Below are positions 49,937 through 60,511 of a stretch of DNA of 64,000 nucleotides, one piece after another. The stretch comes from Runella limosa DSM 17973 (lineage in GTDB: Bacteria > Bacteroidota > Bacteroidia > Cytophagales > Spirosomataceae): contig NZ_AXVJ01000062.1 in assembly GCF_000482465.1 (NCBI RefSeq), forward strand, positions 1 to 64,000, in the 5' to 3' direction. Each line of letters begins with the position of its first letter. Position 1 is the first letter of the stretch. A program made the position numbers and the translations under genes. Under the pieces are notes generated by a model that was given only the letters and a program-made list of their open reading frames with translations, was not told the origin of the DNA and made no database searches.

Positions 49937-52165
49937 TTATGAATTGTAGATGAAATTTTTCCATTTAAGTCTAAGGCTATTTGCTACTACCGACACTGAG
50001 CTGAGTGCCATCGCCGCCCCCGCAATCATGGGGTTAAGTAAAAAGCCGTTTATCGGATACAACACTCCTGCTGCCAGTGGAATTCCAATGAGGTTGTAAA
50101 TAAATGCCCAAAAAAGGTTTTGGCGAATGGCCGCCACTGTCCATTTTGACAGTCGGATGGCTTGGGGGATTTTTTGTAAATCGCTGGAAATAAGCGTCAT
50201 TTTCGCAACATCCATGGCAATGTCGGAACCTTTCCCCATTGCAATACTTACGTCGGCTTGGGCTAAGGCATGAGAATCATTGATGCCGTCGCCGACCATC
50301 GCAACGATTTTTCCTGCTTGCTGAAGTTGTTCAACAAAAGCAGCTTTGTCTGCTGGAAGTACGTGTCCTTTAAAGTGGCTAATTCCAACTTCTTGGGCTA
50401 CTTTTTGGGCCGTAAATGCGTTGTCACCCGTCAGCATATATACTTCTACTCCTTCACGTTGAAGGTCAGCAACGGCCTGCGCTGAGGTGGGTTTGACGGG
50501 GTCTGTGATGGCCCACGCCGCCAAAACTTCGGTGTTATTGGCAAAAACCACCACTGTTTTGGCCGATTCTTGCCAGGAATTAATTGGAAAATTGGCCAAA
50601 GATAACCCGCGTTCCTCTATCCAAGATACGCTTCCAATCACGTATTCATTTCCTTCAAATAAAGCCTTGACGCCCTTTCCAGCCACATTTTCAAATTGTA
50701 ACATCGGAACACTTTTGGCACCATCGACTTTGAGAGTTTGCACAATGGGTGCGGCCAAAGGGTGCGACGATTGGCTTTCTAGTGCCAAGGCAATGGATTT
50801 GAACGCGGGTTCGCTGGAAGCCCAGTAAGTATCGGTTACCGTCGGTTTGCCTTCGGTGATTGTGCCTGTTTTATCTAGTACAACCGCGTTGATACGGTGT
50901 GCCAACTCAAGGCTTTGGGCATCTTTGATTAAAATGCCGTTTTCTGCTCCTTTCCCGACTCCTACCATGATGGCAGTGGGTGTAGCCAAACCCAGCGCAC
51001 AGGGACAAGCAATGACGAGGACAGTTACGGCGGCTAACAGTCCTTGGGTGAGGGCATTTTCTCCGCCAAAACTCGCCCAAATCACAAACGTCAGCACTGA
51101 AATGGCCATGACGATGGGTACAAATACTGTTGCAATCTTGTCAGCTAGTTGTTGAATGGGAGCTTTGCTGCCTTGGGCTTGTTGAACCATCCGAATGATT
51201 TGGGCCAAAAGCGTAGTATCTCCCACTTTTTCGGCCAAAAAACGAAAACTCCCTTGTTGATTAACCGTTCCTGCAAACACTTTACTGCCTTTGTTTTTTT
51301 CAACGGGGACAGGTTCTCCCGAAATCATACTTTCATCGATGTACGAAGTACCCGAAAGCACTTTCCCATCGACCGCAATTTTATCGCCAGGTTTTACCAC
51401 AATTCGGTCGCCTACCCGTACTGCTGAAATTTCAATTTCTTTTTCTTCCCCATTGTCAATAATCCAAACCGTTCGCGGCTGTAATCCCATCAATTTTTGG
51501 ATGGCAGTTGAGGTGTTGGCTTTGGCTTTTTCTTCCAACCATTTGCCTACCATAATAAACACAATAACCACCGCTGATGCTTCATAATATACGTGCGGAT
51601 GAAGTCCACGGTGGTGCCAAAATTCGGGATAGACGGTATTGAAAAGGCTAAATAAAAAGGCGATTCCCGTACTTAATGCCACCAGCGTATCCATATTGGC
51701 CTGACCATATTTGGCCTGTTTCCACGCATGAATAAAAAAATCACGACCAAAAATAGCCAACACGGGCGTTGTCAGTGCCAACATAACCCAGTTGACGTAA
51801 GGAAGTTCCATAAAAAACATGCCCAATACCACGACAGGGAAGGTCAGTATGGCTGCCCAAAATAGACGTTTTTGAAGCGTAAGTAGCTGATTCACTTTTT
51901 GTTCAGCTTGTTGTGCTTGGGCGTTTTCAGGATGGAGCAATAAATCATATCCTACCGCTTGAAGGGCGTGTTTTAGAGCCTCAGGATTGGTTTGGGTGTT
52001 GTCAAAAGAAATGCTGACTGATTCATTGGCAAAATTGACCGCACATTCCAGCACACCTTCTTGTTTTTTGAGTATATTTTCAACACTCACGGCACAAGCC
52101 GCACAGGTCATCCCCGTGACGGGTACCAAAAGTTGTTGATCATCAGTTTTAAGCTCGGTTTCCAT
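49937..52165 (-). CDS. copA: Cu(I)-translocating P1B-type ATPase
   Basis: The 742-residue pump has one N-terminal HMA domain (GMTCAACAVSVEN, CAAC at 21-24), eight membrane helices, the TGES-like actuator (SMISGEPVPVEK), the Cu motif CPC in ACPCALGLATPTAIMVG, the phosphorylation site DKTGTITEGKP, HP in SSHPLAA and the hinge GDGINDSHALAQAD. It exports Cu(I) from the cytosol and is followed after 3 bases by its chaperone gene. No CueR- or CsoR-like gene is adjacent. A -7 box lies at 52187-52194. Confidence 0.96.
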   Translation of the reverse strand: METELKTDDQQLLVPVTGMTCAACAVSVENILKKQEGVLECAVNFANESVSISFDNTQTNPEALKHALQAVGYDLLLHPENAQAQQAEQKVNQLLTLQKRLFWAAILTFPVVVLGMFFMELPYVNWVMLALTTPVLAIFGRDFFIHAWKQAKYGQANMDTLVALSTGIAFLFSLFNTVYPEFWHHRGLHPHVYYEASAVVIVFIMVGKWLEEKAKANTSTAIQKLMGLQPRTVWIIDNGEEKEIEISAVRVGDRIVVKPGDKIAVDGKVLSGTSYIDESMISGEPVPVEKNKGSKVFAGTVNQQGSFRFLAEKVGDTTLLAQIIRMVQQAQGSKAPIQQLADKIATVFVPIVMAISVLTFVIWASFGGENALTQGLLAAVTVLVIACPCALGLATPTAIMVGVGKGAENGILIKDAQSLELAHRINAVVLDKTGTITEGKPTVTDTYWASSEPAFKSIALALESQSSHPLAAPIVQTLKVDGAKSVPMLQFENVAGKGVKALFEGNEYVIGSVSWIEERGLSLANFPINSWQESAKTVVVFANNTEVLAAWAITDPVKPTSAQAVADLQREGVEVYMLTGDNAFTAQKVAQEVGISHFKGHVLPADKAAFVEQLQQAGKIVAMVGDGINDSHALAQADVSIAMGKGSDIAMDVAKMTLISSDLQKIPQAIRLSKWTVAAIRQNLFWAFIYNLIGIPLAAGVLYPINGFLLNPMIAGAAMALSSVSVVANSLRLKWKNFIYNS

Positions 52166-52186
52166 TGCGCTATTGATTTGTCGTTA

Positions 52187-52194
52187 CAAAAGTA
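52187..52194 (-). promoter_or_regulatory. -7 box for copA-copZ
   Basis: TACTTTTG on the minus strand matches TAnnTTTG, 21 bases upstream of the start at 52165. Confidence 0.5.
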
Positions 52195-52306
52195 GTGGCT
52201 TAAATCGGGAAGCTAGTTACACGATTTTCAAAAAGGATTACAGGATTTTCGTCAGTCTGGAAACTTTTGTATTATCGTTGGTCTTTACCATTTAAAAGAA
52301 CATTTT

Positions 52307-54307
52307 ATGCCAAACCGCCTCATCGAAGAAACATCGCCTTATTTGCTTCAACACGCTCACAACCCAGTAGAATGGTATCCTTGGGGAGAAGAAGCCCTTA
52401 CCAAAGCCCGTACCGAAGACAAACCCATCATTGTAAGTATTGGTTATTCGGCTTGCCATTGGTGTCACGTAATGGAACGGGAAAGTTTTGAAAATGAACA
52501 AGTTGCGGCGGTTATGAACGCAGGCTATGTTTGCATAAAAGTGGACCGTGAAGAACGCCCCGATGTGGACTCGATATATATGGATGCCCTTCATGCCATG
52601 GGTGGGAGAGGTGGCTGGCCGTTGAACGTATTTTTGACGCCCGAGGCCAAGCCATTTTACGGTATGACTTACATGGCACCACGGAATTGGGTAAACCTAC
52701 TCAATAGCGTGCAAAATGCTTTTCTGAATCATCGGGATGAATTGGAAAAATCGGCAGCAGGTTTTGTTGAAAATATGCTAATGAAAGAGTCCAATAAATA
52801 CCATTTGGACGGTTCAACGACGGAATTTCGTCAGGAGGATTTGGATGAAATGTTTGAGCATATCAAACAAAGTTTTGACTTGGAAAAAGGAGGGATGGAG
52901 CGTGCTCCCAAATTCCCGATGCCTTCTATTTATAAGTTTTTATTGCGGTATTATGCCCTTTCGCAAAACCCCGAAGCATTGCGCCAAATTGAGTTAAGCC
53001 TAAATCGGATTGCGCTGGGAGGTATCTACGACCACGTAGGTGGCGGATGGGCTCGGTATTCGGTAGATGAAGACTGGTTTATTCCTCACTTTGAAAAAAT
53101 GCTCTACGACAATGGACAACTTTTGAGTATGTATTCGGAAGCTTATACGTTGACCAAAAATGAGTTGTACAAACGTCGGGTGTATGAAACTGTTGACTGG
53201 CTGCGTCGGGAAATGCTAAGTCCTGACGGTGGGTTTTATTCAGCCTTAGATGCTGATAGTGAGGGCGTAGAAGGAAAGTTTTATATATGGACGCAGGCAG
53301 AATTGCAATCAATATTAGGTGACGATTTTGAATGGTTTTCAAAATTATATTCCACTCGCGCCGCAGGAAACTGGGAGCATGGTTACAATCATTTGCATTT
53401 GACTCCTCAGGCAGATTGGAACCTAGTTTTTACTGAAAAGTACCGAACAGCGTTGGACAAACTTTTTGAAGTTCGAGAAAAACGGGTGCGTCCTGGATTG
53501 GACGATAAAATTCTGGCTTCGTGGAATGGCTTGACATTGAAGGGGTTGACGGATGCGTATCGTGCCTTTGGGGATGAACAGTTTAGAGAATTGGCGTTGC
53601 AAAATGCGAACTTTCTCAAAACAAAAATGACCAACGAAAATCACCGCCTTTGGCACAGTTATAAAGCAGGGAAAGCCACAATCGTTGGATTTTTGGAAGA
53701 TTATGCCTCAGTGATTGATGCCTACATTGGGGTGTACCAAATTACGTTTGAGGAAGAATGGCTCGACGAAGCCCTCAAATTGACTGCTTATACGATCGAA
53801 CATTTGTACGACGAAGAAGACGAACTTTTTTACTTTACAGATAGCTCATCTGACGACTTGATTGCCCGTAAAAAGGAAATTTTTGACAATGTTATTCCTG
53901 CCTCTAACTCACTAATGGCGCATAATCTATATACTTTGGGGATGCTTGTGAGCTATGATGAGTATATTGAATTGGCCGATTGGATGTTGTCAAAATTGAA
54001 ACGTTCGATGATGACCGATGTGCAATGGGTGACAAACTGGGCGGCACTGTACGTGATGCGGGCGCAACCTACCGCCGAAGTAGTATTGGTAGGGCCTGAA
54101 ATTGACGCGTTCAGAAAAGAAATGGAGACAACTTTTTGGCCAAATAAAATTATTGTTGGTGCCAAAACTACCTCAGACTTACCACTTTTGGAAGGACGGT
54201 TGTCTTCGACTGATACCACAACGGTATATGTTTGTTTTAACAAAACGTGTCAATTACCTGTTCATTCTGTGGCAGAAGCCCTACAGCAACTAGCGGTTGG
54301 TGTTTAA
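52307..54307 (+). CDS. DUF255/YyaL thioredoxin-fold protein
   Basis: The 666-residue protein begins with a thioredoxin-like domain of the DUF255/SPATA20 type: [40 protein letters not shown] with C50 and C53 in a CHWC motif, and [13 protein letters not shown]. The rest is an alpha/alpha toroid resembling six-hairpin glycosidases ([45 protein letters not shown]). It is cytosolic and widely conserved; the function is not established, and a redox or N-acylglucosamine-epimerase-like role has been proposed. Convergence with the next gene is not an issue, since both run forward. Confidence 0.93.
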   Translation: MPNRLIEETSPYLLQHAHNPVEWYPWGEEALTKARTEDKPIIVSIGYSACHWCHVMERESFENEQVAAVMNAGYVCIKVDREERPDVDSIYMDALHAMGGRGGWPLNVFLTPEAKPFYGMTYMAPRNWVNLLNSVQNAFLNHRDELEKSAAGFVENMLMKESNKYHLDGSTTEFRQEDLDEMFEHIKQSFDLEKGGMERAPKFPMPSIYKFLLRYYALSQNPEALRQIELSLNRIALGGIYDHVGGGWARYSVDEDWFIPHFEKMLYDNGQLLSMYSEAYTLTKNELYKRRVYETVDWLRREMLSPDGGFYSALDADSEGVEGKFYIWTQAELQSILGDDFEWFSKLYSTRAAGNWEHGYNHLHLTPQADWNLVFTEKYRTALDKLFEVREKRVRPGLDDKILASWNGLTLKGLTDAYRAFGDEQFRELALQNANFLKTKMTNENHRLWHSYKAGKATIVGFLEDYASVIDAYIGVYQITFEEEWLDEALKLTAYTIEHLYDEEDELFYFTDSSSDDLIARKKEIFDNVIPASNSLMAHNLYTLGMLVSYDEYIELADWMLSKLKRSMMTDVQWVTNWAALYVMRAQPTAEVVLVGPEIDAFRKEMETTFWPNKIIVGAKTTSDLPLLEGRLSSTDTTTVYVCFNKTCQLPVHSVAEALQQLAVGV

Positions 54308-54393
54308 ATGGGCCAAGAAGTAAATTGGCTAAGGGCGCGCTCCAAAATAAAAACTCACAACCCCAAACTGTAAACCCAAAATTCGTTCTTGAC

Positions 54394-55191
54394 ATGCCCA
54401 CTTCAAACACGTTCGAGCAGAAAAAACAGTTTTTATTCCTGTTTTTATGTGGATTATTTTTAACCAATGCACTCATTGCCGAGATTATTGGAGTAAAGAT
54501 TTTTTCAGTAGAGACATTGTTGGGGACAAGCCCCGCTCAACTTGACATTTTTGGCACAAAACTCGATTTTAACATGTCGGCAGGAGTCGTGAATTGGCCC
54601 ATCGTTTTTATCACTTCTGACATTATTAATGAGTATTTTGGAAAAAAAGGTGTGAGACGTATATCGTACCTTACGGCAGGATTCATTGCCTACATGTACA
54701 TTGTGATTTATGCAACTACGTCGCTTCCACCTGCCCAGTTTTGGTTAGAAGTAAACAGCCAAGATAGCCACGGAAACGCCATGAATATCGACGGAGCATT
54801 CAACCAAATATTCCGCCAAGGGTTGGGCATTATGTTGGGGTCTATTGTTGCGTTTCTTATTGGTCAGGTGCTGGATGTGACGGTTTTTTCTTGGTTACGG
54901 CGTCGTACGGGAGGAAGATACATTTGGCTGCGGGCAACGGGCTCTACCCTTTTCTCACAGCTTGTTGATAGCTTCGTTGTGATTTTTATTGCTTTCTATC
55001 TTTTTGGAAATTGGTCCGTGACCCAAATCCTCCAAGTAGGGACTATCAATTACATCTATAAAGGCTGTATCGCACTTTTGACAACGCCTGTATTATACGG
55101 CGCCCATTATTTAATTGATCAGTATTTAGGAAAAGAGAATGCCCATCAGTTGGCCAACGAAGCTGCTGCATCGAGTTTCACCCCCATGTAA
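54394..55191 (+). CDS. queuosine precursor transporter (YhhQ/VUT family)
   Basis: ATG at 54394 gives a 265-residue membrane protein; the frame is open upstream to 54247, but that part overlaps the DUF255 gene and is not protein-like. It has six hydrophobic segments (LFLFLCGLFLTNALIAEIIG, VVNWPIVFITSDIINEYFG, SYLTAGFIAYMYIVIYATT, then others) and the family signatures TSDIINEYFGKKGVR and SQLVDSFVVIFIAFYLFG. The family imports queuine/preQ bases for tRNA queuosine synthesis. No queuosine pathway gene is adjacent. Confidence 0.9.
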   Translation: MPTSNTFEQKKQFLFLFLCGLFLTNALIAEIIGVKIFSVETLLGTSPAQLDIFGTKLDFNMSAGVVNWPIVFITSDIINEYFGKKGVRRISYLTAGFIAYMYIVIYATTSLPPAQFWLEVNSQDSHGNAMNIDGAFNQIFRQGLGIMLGSIVAFLIGQVLDVTVFSWLRRRTGGRYIWLRATGSTLFSQLVDSFVVIFIAFYLFGNWSVTQILQVGTINYIYKGCIALLTTPVLYGAHYLIDQYLGKENAHQLANEAAASSFTPM

Positions 55192-55287
55192 AACAGAGGT
55201 AGTCAATGAGTAAAATGAAGGAATGTATAGCGAAAAAGTGGTAACTTAGCCGAAAATCCCTATTTTATTCATAAGACAAAACTCTAC

Positions 55288-56712
55288 ATGGAATCCATTG
55301 TTACGTTCATCAATGACATTATTTGGAGTAATGCCCTCATCTTACTTTGTTTAGGTGCGGGCATTTACTTTTCGGTTACTACCCGTTTTTTGCAAGTTCG
55401 ATACGTTCGAGAAATGGTAACACTGCTTTTTGGAGGAAAAACCTCTGACAAGGGTGTGACTTCGTTTCAAGCTTTTGCGATTGCCATTTCGGGTAGAGTA
55501 GGGACTGGAAACATCGCAGGGGTGGCTACGGCCATCGCGATGGGAGGCCCAGGAGCCGTATTTTGGATGTGGGCCATCGCGTTTTTGGGCGCTGCTTCGG
55601 CCTTTATTGAAGCAACCTTAGGCCAAATCTACAAGCAAGTTCAAGATGGCCAATACCGTGGAGGGCCTGCTTTTTACATCGAAAAAGGACTCGGAATGCG
55701 CTGGTACGCCTTGCTTTTTGCGGGGGCTACCATTTTGAGTACCGCGCTGTTTTTGCCTGGTGTTCAGAGTAATAGCATTGCACTTAGCGCAAAATCTGCT
55801 TTTGATATTCCTGTGGAAATAACGGGAGCAGCGGTGACAGCTCTGTTGGCACTGATTATTTTTGGGGGGGTCAAACGCATCGGCCAAGTGGCAGAAGTGG
55901 TGGTGCCATTTATGGCGGGCGCTTATATCTTGATGGCCTTGGTCGTTATCGCCCTAAATATTACCCAAGTACCCGCCGTACTTGGTCTAATCATTCGTTC
56001 GGCTTTCGACATCGAGCCAGCCTTTGCGGGAATTTTTGGCATGGCCGTTTCGTGGGGGGTAAAACGTGGTATTTACTCCAATGAAGCAGGCCAAGGAACG
56101 GCTCCGCACGCTGCGGCCGCTGCCGAAACCAGCCACCCTGTAAAACAAGGATTGGTGCAGGCTTTTTCAGTATATGTCGATACTTTGTTTGTCTGTACTG
56201 CTACTGCCTTAATGGTTCTTTTTACGGGACAGTACAACGTTGTCAACCCAGCAGGAGGGTTTATTGTCGAAAATGTACCTGGTCTTGCCATTGGTTCAGA
56301 ATTTACCCAAGCGGCTATCAACACGCATTTTCCGTCGTTAGGTAGTGGCTTTGTAGCCATTGCGCTGCTATTTTTTGCCTTTACGACTATCATGGCGTAT
56401 TACTACATTGCTGAAACAAATTTGAGTTACCTTTTATCAAATAGCAATAACAAGTGGCTAGTACAAGCGCTACGGGTGATGATCATGGCCGCTACTTTTT
56501 ACGGTTCTATCAAAACGGCAGCGTTGGCTTGGACAATCGGAGATATTGGGGTAGGAGTGATGGCTTGGTTGAACATTATCGCCATTTTCTTGCTACGAAA
56601 ACCAGCATTCAAAGCATTTAAAGATTACGAAGAACAACGTAAAGCAGGGCTTGACCCTGTGTTCCATCCTAAGAAGTTGGGCATCGAAAATACCGACGAA
56701 TGGGAAGGATAG
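55288..56712 (+). CDS. AGCS-family sodium:alanine/glycine symporter
   Basis: The 474-residue inner-membrane protein has about ten helices and the AGCS signatures: GVTSFQAFAIAISGRVGTGN in two pieces, IAGVATAIAMGGPGAVFWMW, FIEATLGQIYK, GIYSNEAGQGTAPHAAAAAE and ETSHPVKQGLVQAFSVYVDT. It takes up alanine or glycine with Na+. It begins 96 bases after the transporter gene and ends before a bidirectional terminator. Length is typical. Confidence 0.95.
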   Translation: MESIVTFINDIIWSNALILLCLGAGIYFSVTTRFLQVRYVREMVTLLFGGKTSDKGVTSFQAFAIAISGRVGTGNIAGVATAIAMGGPGAVFWMWAIAFLGAASAFIEATLGQIYKQVQDGQYRGGPAFYIEKGLGMRWYALLFAGATILSTALFLPGVQSNSIALSAKSAFDIPVEITGAAVTALLALIIFGGVKRIGQVAEVVVPFMAGAYILMALVVIALNITQVPAVLGLIIRSAFDIEPAFAGIFGMAVSWGVKRGIYSNEAGQGTAPHAAAAAETSHPVKQGLVQAFSVYVDTLFVCTATALMVLFTGQYNVVNPAGGFIVENVPGLAIGSEFTQAAINTHFPSLGSGFVAIALLFFAFTTIMAYYYIAETNLSYLLSNSNNKWLVQALRVMIMAATFYGSIKTAALAWTIGDIGVGVMAWLNIIAIFLLRKPAFKAFKDYEEQRKAGLDPVFHPKKLGIENTDEWEG

Positions 56713-56733
56713 AAAAGTACTGGTGAAATGATG

Positions 56734-56771
56734 AAAAGGTGGTTGTGGAGTTAATCCCGCAACCACTTTTT
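56734..56771. terminator. bidirectional terminator between AGCS symporter and ribF
   Basis: AAAAGGTGGTTGTGG pairs with CCGCAACCACTTTTT (two wobbles, one offset) around an 8-base loop, with an A-run before and a T-run after. It serves both convergent genes. Confidence 0.85.
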
Positions 56772-57701
56772 TTAGGCTTCTAAAATGGCTAAAGCAGCCG
56801 TACAGTCGTCGTCGATGGCTTTTTTGAGCGCTTCAAGACCATCAAATTTTAACTCAGGACGGATGAACGCAACGTTCTCAACGGTCATCTTTTCCCCGTA
56901 AATATTCTCCTGAAAATCAAAGATATACACCTCTTGGGTTCGGCCAATACCGTTGACGGTGGGCCGAAATCCAATGCTCATAACGCCCTTGAGCCATTGA
57001 CCACGCACATGTACCCGAACGACATAAACGCCATCCGCAGGAATCAGCTTGTAGGATTCAAGCACTTGTACGTTGGCCGTTGGGTAACCAATCGTACGCC
57101 CCAGTTGGCGGCCTTTCACAATCACGCCCGTAAAAGTGTAGATACGCCCAAGAAGCTCGTTGGCCACCGAGGTGTTTCCTTCCACCAGTGATTGCCGAAT
57201 TTTGGTGGAACTTACCGTTAAATGGTCAATTTCTTGGCGCGGAATTTCTTCAATTTCAAAGCCAAATCGGTGGGCATTTTTTTGTAAATACTCAAAGCTT
57301 CCCTCTCGATTTTTTCCAAAATGATGGTCATAGCCAATGACCAATTTTTTGGTACCGATGGTGTCAATCAAAATTTGTTGAATAAATTCATCGGACGTTA
57401 GCTCGCTAAATTCGCGGGTAAAAGGAACGACTACGAGGTGCTGAACCCCATTTTGACGAAGCAATTCAATCTTTTCGTCAATCGTGGAAAGCAACCGAAG
57501 GTTTTGGCTGTCGTTAGAAACCACCATGCGAGGATGGGGCCAAAAGGTAATCACCACCGTTTCGCCACCCGAGGCTTGGGCAGCTTCACGAAGGCGACTC
57601 AGAATTTTTTGGTGCCCCAAATGAACACCATCAAACGTCCCGCTGGTCACAACGGCGTTACTCAACGGACGAAAATCTGCTATATCGTGGTAAACTTGCA
57701 T
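56772..57701 (-). CDS. ribF: bifunctional riboflavin kinase/FAD synthetase
   Basis: The 309-residue enzyme makes FMN and then FAD from riboflavin. The N-terminal adenylyltransferase has GTFDGVHLGHQKIL and VIGYDHHFGKNREG; the C-terminal kinase has GRQLGRTIGYPTANV and the DGVYVV strand. It is the last gene of the ftsX-DUF3098-uppP-truB-ribF run, 23 bases after truB. Confidence 0.96.
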   Translation of the reverse strand: MQVYHDIADFRPLSNAVVTSGTFDGVHLGHQKILSRLREAAQASGGETVVITFWPHPRMVVSNDSQNLRLLSTIDEKIELLRQNGVQHLVVVPFTREFSELTSDEFIQQILIDTIGTKKLVIGYDHHFGKNREGSFEYLQKNAHRFGFEIEEIPRQEIDHLTVSSTKIRQSLVEGNTSVANELLGRIYTFTGVIVKGRQLGRTIGYPTANVQVLESYKLIPADGVYVVRVHVRGQWLKGVMSIGFRPTVNGIGRTQEVYIFDFQENIYGEKMTVENVAFIRPELKFDGLEALKKAIDDDCTAALAILEA

Positions 57702-57724
57702 TAACTACGTCTTAACTGAACTTG

Positions 57725-58423
57725 TTATGATGAAAGACCTAATTCGGCTCTTTTTCGAGCAACGTATCCTTCAATCTCTTCTGCATCTTTTAACCAAAAT
57801 TTGCCGATTCGGGTTCGGCATAGTTCGCTCATGTAGGCGCCCGATTCGACCAATATCCCCACATCTCGCACCAAACTGCGTATGTAAGTGCCTTTAGAAC
57901 ACACAACTCGGAAGTATATCTCAGGAAAATGAGAGTCATCTATCTCAAAAAGTGACACCGTCACCGTACGGGGCTTTATTTCGACGGCTTCGCCTCGGCG
58001 GGCTTTTTTGTAAAGGCGTTCGCCCCCTATTTTTACGGCCGAATAAATAGGGGGAAACTGCTCAATGGTACCCGTAAGTTGCTGAACCGCTTTCATTAAG
58101 GCTTCGTGTGTAATATGGTCAGTGGGGTATTCAGCATCAAAAGCCGTTTCAAGGTCAATCGAAGGGGTGGTTTTCCCAAGCACCATTTTTCCCGTGTACT
58201 CTTTTTCGGCTCCTTGGTACGAGTCGATTTCCTTGGTTTTTTTGCCAGTGCAAAGAATCAACAAACCTGTGGCGAGGGGGTCGAGGGTACCTGCATGGCC
58301 AATTTTTTTGACCTGACACGATTTTTTGATTTTGTTGACGGCATCGAATGATGTCCACGTCAGGGGCTTATTTAATAAGATTACCTCTCCTTCTTCGGGA
58401 GAGGTGGGTGTAATGTCTGTCAT
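57725..58423 (-). CDS. truB: tRNA pseudouridine-55 synthase
   Basis: The 232-residue enzyme makes pseudouridine 55 in the T-loop of tRNAs. The catalytic Asp is in GHAGTLDPLATGLL, with NKPLTWTSFDAVNK before it, and YSAVKIGGERLYKKARRGE and CSKGTYIRSL after. ATG at 58423 was preferred over an in-frame ATG at 58450, which would lie 7 bases from the uppP stop and add a non-conserved tip. Operon with uppP and ribF. Confidence 0.95.
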   Translation of the reverse strand: MTDITPTSPEEGEVILLNKPLTWTSFDAVNKIKKSCQVKKIGHAGTLDPLATGLLILCTGKKTKEIDSYQGAEKEYTGKMVLGKTTPSIDLETAFDAEYPTDHITHEALMKAVQQLTGTIEQFPPIYSAVKIGGERLYKKARRGEAVEIKPRTVTVSLFEIDDSHFPEIYFRVVCSKGTYIRSLVRDVGILVESGAYMSELCRTRIGKFWLKDAEEIEGYVARKRAELGLSS

Positions 58424-58457
58424 GTACGAAATGAAAGGTGCAAATAGCAACCAGTGT

Positions 58458-59252
58458 TTAAACTATTTGTAAGTTATATCCTGCCAAAAGCAAAGCTAGG
58501 ATAATTCCGCCTACAATAATGCGGTACCAACCAAACAAACGGAAGCCGTATTTGGTCAGAAAATCAATAAAGAATTTGATGGCCAACATGGCGACAATAA
58601 ACGCCACTACGTTTCCGATGGCCAAAAGTTTGATTTGTTCTTCATTGAGGACGAAGCCCAATTTATAATAATCGTACGCCTTTTTGGCGGTGGCGGCAAA
58701 CATGGTAGGAACCGCCAAGAAAAACGAAAATTCGGCGGCGGCTTTGCGAGAGAGTCGTTGCGACATCCCACCTACAATCGTTGCTCCCGAACGAGATACG
58801 CCAGGAACCATAGCGATACATTGGAAAAAACCAATTTTGAGGGCAGTTAGGTAGTCAACTTCGTCGGTATCAACAATATAAGCTTTGGTAAACCATTTGT
58901 CAACAAACAAAAGAATGATACCGCCGACCAGCAACGAAATGGCTACTCCGAGCGGGCTTTCGAGCAGGGCATCGATGGCATCGCTAAATAAAATCCCAAA
59001 AATGGCACTTGGAATGAAGGCAATGAATAGTTTGATGTAGAAGTCAATGCTTTTAAAAAAACGCTTGAAATACAAAACTACAACCGACAAAATAGCACCT
59101 AATTGAATAGCCACTGTGAAAAATTTCACGAAAGGATCCGAAGCAATCCCCATGAAAGAGGAGCCTAAAATCATGTGGCCAGTGGATGAAATAGGTAAAT
59201 ATTCGGTGATGCCCTCAATGATGGCTAAAATAAGTACGTGAAGAAGGTTCAT
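58458..59252 (-). CDS. uppP: undecaprenyl-diphosphate phosphatase
   Basis: The 264-residue BacA-type membrane enzyme recycles undecaprenyl pyrophosphate for peptidoglycan and other envelope polymers. Its motifs are [19 protein letters not shown] (catalytic Glu) and [14 protein letters not shown], with seven to eight helices. It lies within the conserved order of ftsX and truB, linking cell division to the lipid carrier. Confidence 0.96.
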   Translation of the reverse strand: MNLLHVLILAIIEGITEYLPISSTGHMILGSSFMGIASDPFVKFFTVAIQLGAILSVVVLYFKRFFKSIDFYIKLFIAFIPSAIFGILFSDAIDALLESPLGVAISLLVGGIILLFVDKWFTKAYIVDTDEVDYLTALKIGFFQCIAMVPGVSRSGATIVGGMSQRLSRKAAAEFSFFLAVPTMFAATAKKAYDYYKLGFVLNEEQIKLLAIGNVVAFIVAMLAIKFFIDFLTKYGFRLFGWYRIIVGGIILALLLAGYNLQIV

Positions 59253-59288
59253 TTACTAAATGGTAATAAAGACGAGATAAAAAGCCGA

Positions 59289-59489
59289 TTAGGGCTTACG
59301 TAAAATGGCAAAAAACTCGACAATAAAGCCAGACACGACCACGAGTGGGCCTACGGTAAGTCCAAGCGTTCCAAAACCAAATTCGGCAGAGTCCATACTC
59401 ATCAGGACAAAACCACCTAATACAAGGACGATGCCCACAATCATGAGTGTGAGGTTATTCTTTCCAAAAGGTAATGCGTTCTTTTTCAT
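59289..59489 (-). CDS. DUF3098 small membrane protein
   Basis: The 66-residue protein has a short basic N-terminus with LPFGKNNLTLM and two helices (IVGIVLVLGGFVLMSM and GPLVVVSGFIVEFFAIL), which is the DUF3098 pattern found in Bacteroidota between ftsX and uppP. Its role is unknown; position suggests help for FtsX or the envelope. It is 30 bases after ftsX and 36 before uppP. Confidence 0.92.
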   Translation of the reverse strand: MKKNALPFGKNNLTLMIVGIVLVLGGFVLMSMDSAEFGFGTLGLTVGPLVVVSGFIVEFFAILRKP

Positions 59490-59519
59490 GTTATGTTATT
59501 TAAAATCAAATGTGGTAGT

Positions 59520-60401
59520 TTAGTATAAATCATCCAAGGCCATGCGCAAATAACGGGCCAATGCTTGGAAAGTGCTTGCTGTGCCAATCAAAGCGCCCAA
59601 AATGATAACCCCAGCGAGCAAAAAACTAAGTTTGTCATATTCTTGAAGCAGATGAAGTCCTTCGATTTGGTGAAGGGCAAGTTGCTGAAGTGCTACGATT
59701 AAACCTGCGGCAATCAACCCGCTGATGAGCCCTTGAACAGCACCGTTTTTCAGAAATGGGCGCTGAATAAAGCCGTTTGTAGCACCTACCAATTGCATAC
59801 TCCGTATCAAAAATCGCTGAGAATAGAGCGCCAAGCGAATGGTGTTATTCATGAGCAAGATGATGATAACGAGCATGATGATGGCAAACGTGGCCAGAAT
59901 CAAATAAATTTTGGTGAGGTTTTTGTTGATTTGGTCTGCCAAATTTTCTTGGTAAACAACTTCAAAAACGCCATCATTTTTTTCAAGCTCGGCCTTGATT
60001 TGTTTGAGCTTGGTGTCCTCAAAATAATCTTCTTGTAAACGTACACGATAACTGTCGTGCAGCGGATTGTCGCCTAGTAACGTAGAAAAATCTTCTTTGG
60101 TGTCAGCGATAAATTCCTTGGCCGCCTCGTCTTTGGAGAAAAAAGTAACTTGTGGTTTGCCATCTATCGAAAGCACAAATGGCCGAGCAACGATGCTTTT
60201 ATAGACCTTCGTTACTTGATTTGAATCCAAACCTTTGTCGAGCATTACCCTTACTTCGATGTTTTGTTTGATGATGGAAATGAGCTTTTTGGACTGCATT
60301 ACCAATAACCCGCAAAAACCAATCAAAAACAACGCCGCCGTCAAACTGGCGATGATCATTGCGTTTGGATAGCTACCGACTTTTTTCTTTTTTAAAGGCA
60401 T
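59520..60401 (-). CDS. ftsX: FtsX-family division permease
   Basis: The 293-residue protein has an N-terminal membrane helix (IIASLTAALFLIGFCGLLVM), a periplasmic domain of about 120 residues (DKGLDSNQVTKVYKSIV, FSTLLGDNPLHDSYRV), and three C-terminal helices (YLILATFAIIMLVIIILLM, GLISGLIAAGLIVALQQL, LAGVIILGALIGTASTFQ). It is the FtsEX permease subunit, which controls cell-wall hydrolases during division with the FtsE ATPase; ftsE is not in the window. First gene of its operon; a -7 box lies at 60444-60451. Confidence 0.93.
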   Translation of the reverse strand: MPLKKKKVGSYPNAMIIASLTAALFLIGFCGLLVMQSKKLISIIKQNIEVRVMLDKGLDSNQVTKVYKSIVARPFVLSIDGKPQVTFFSKDEAAKEFIADTKEDFSTLLGDNPLHDSYRVRLQEDYFEDTKLKQIKAELEKNDGVFEVVYQENLADQINKNLTKIYLILATFAIIMLVIIILLMNNTIRLALYSQRFLIRSMQLVGATNGFIQRPFLKNGAVQGLISGLIAAGLIVALQQLALHQIEGLHLLQEYDKLSFLLAGVIILGALIGTASTFQALARYLRMALDDLY

Positions 60402-60443
60402 ACTTAATGACAGTACGGTTTGTGTTTATTGAACGGAACGTCG

Positions 60444-60451
60444 CAAAAATA
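60444..60451 (-). promoter_or_regulatory. -7 box for the ftsX operon
   Basis: TATTTTTG on the minus strand matches TAnnTTTG, 42 bases upstream of the ftsX start. Confidence 0.45.
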
Positions 60452-60511
60452 GCTATTTATTTCGATAACGAACCAAGGAAGAAAGCGAGTGAGGCTTTTT
60501 TAAAGAATTTT

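Noticed and set aside
54247-54393. Longer N-terminus for the queuosine precursor transporter
   Set aside because: It overlaps the DUF255 gene, is not membrane-like, and the family starts close to the first helix.
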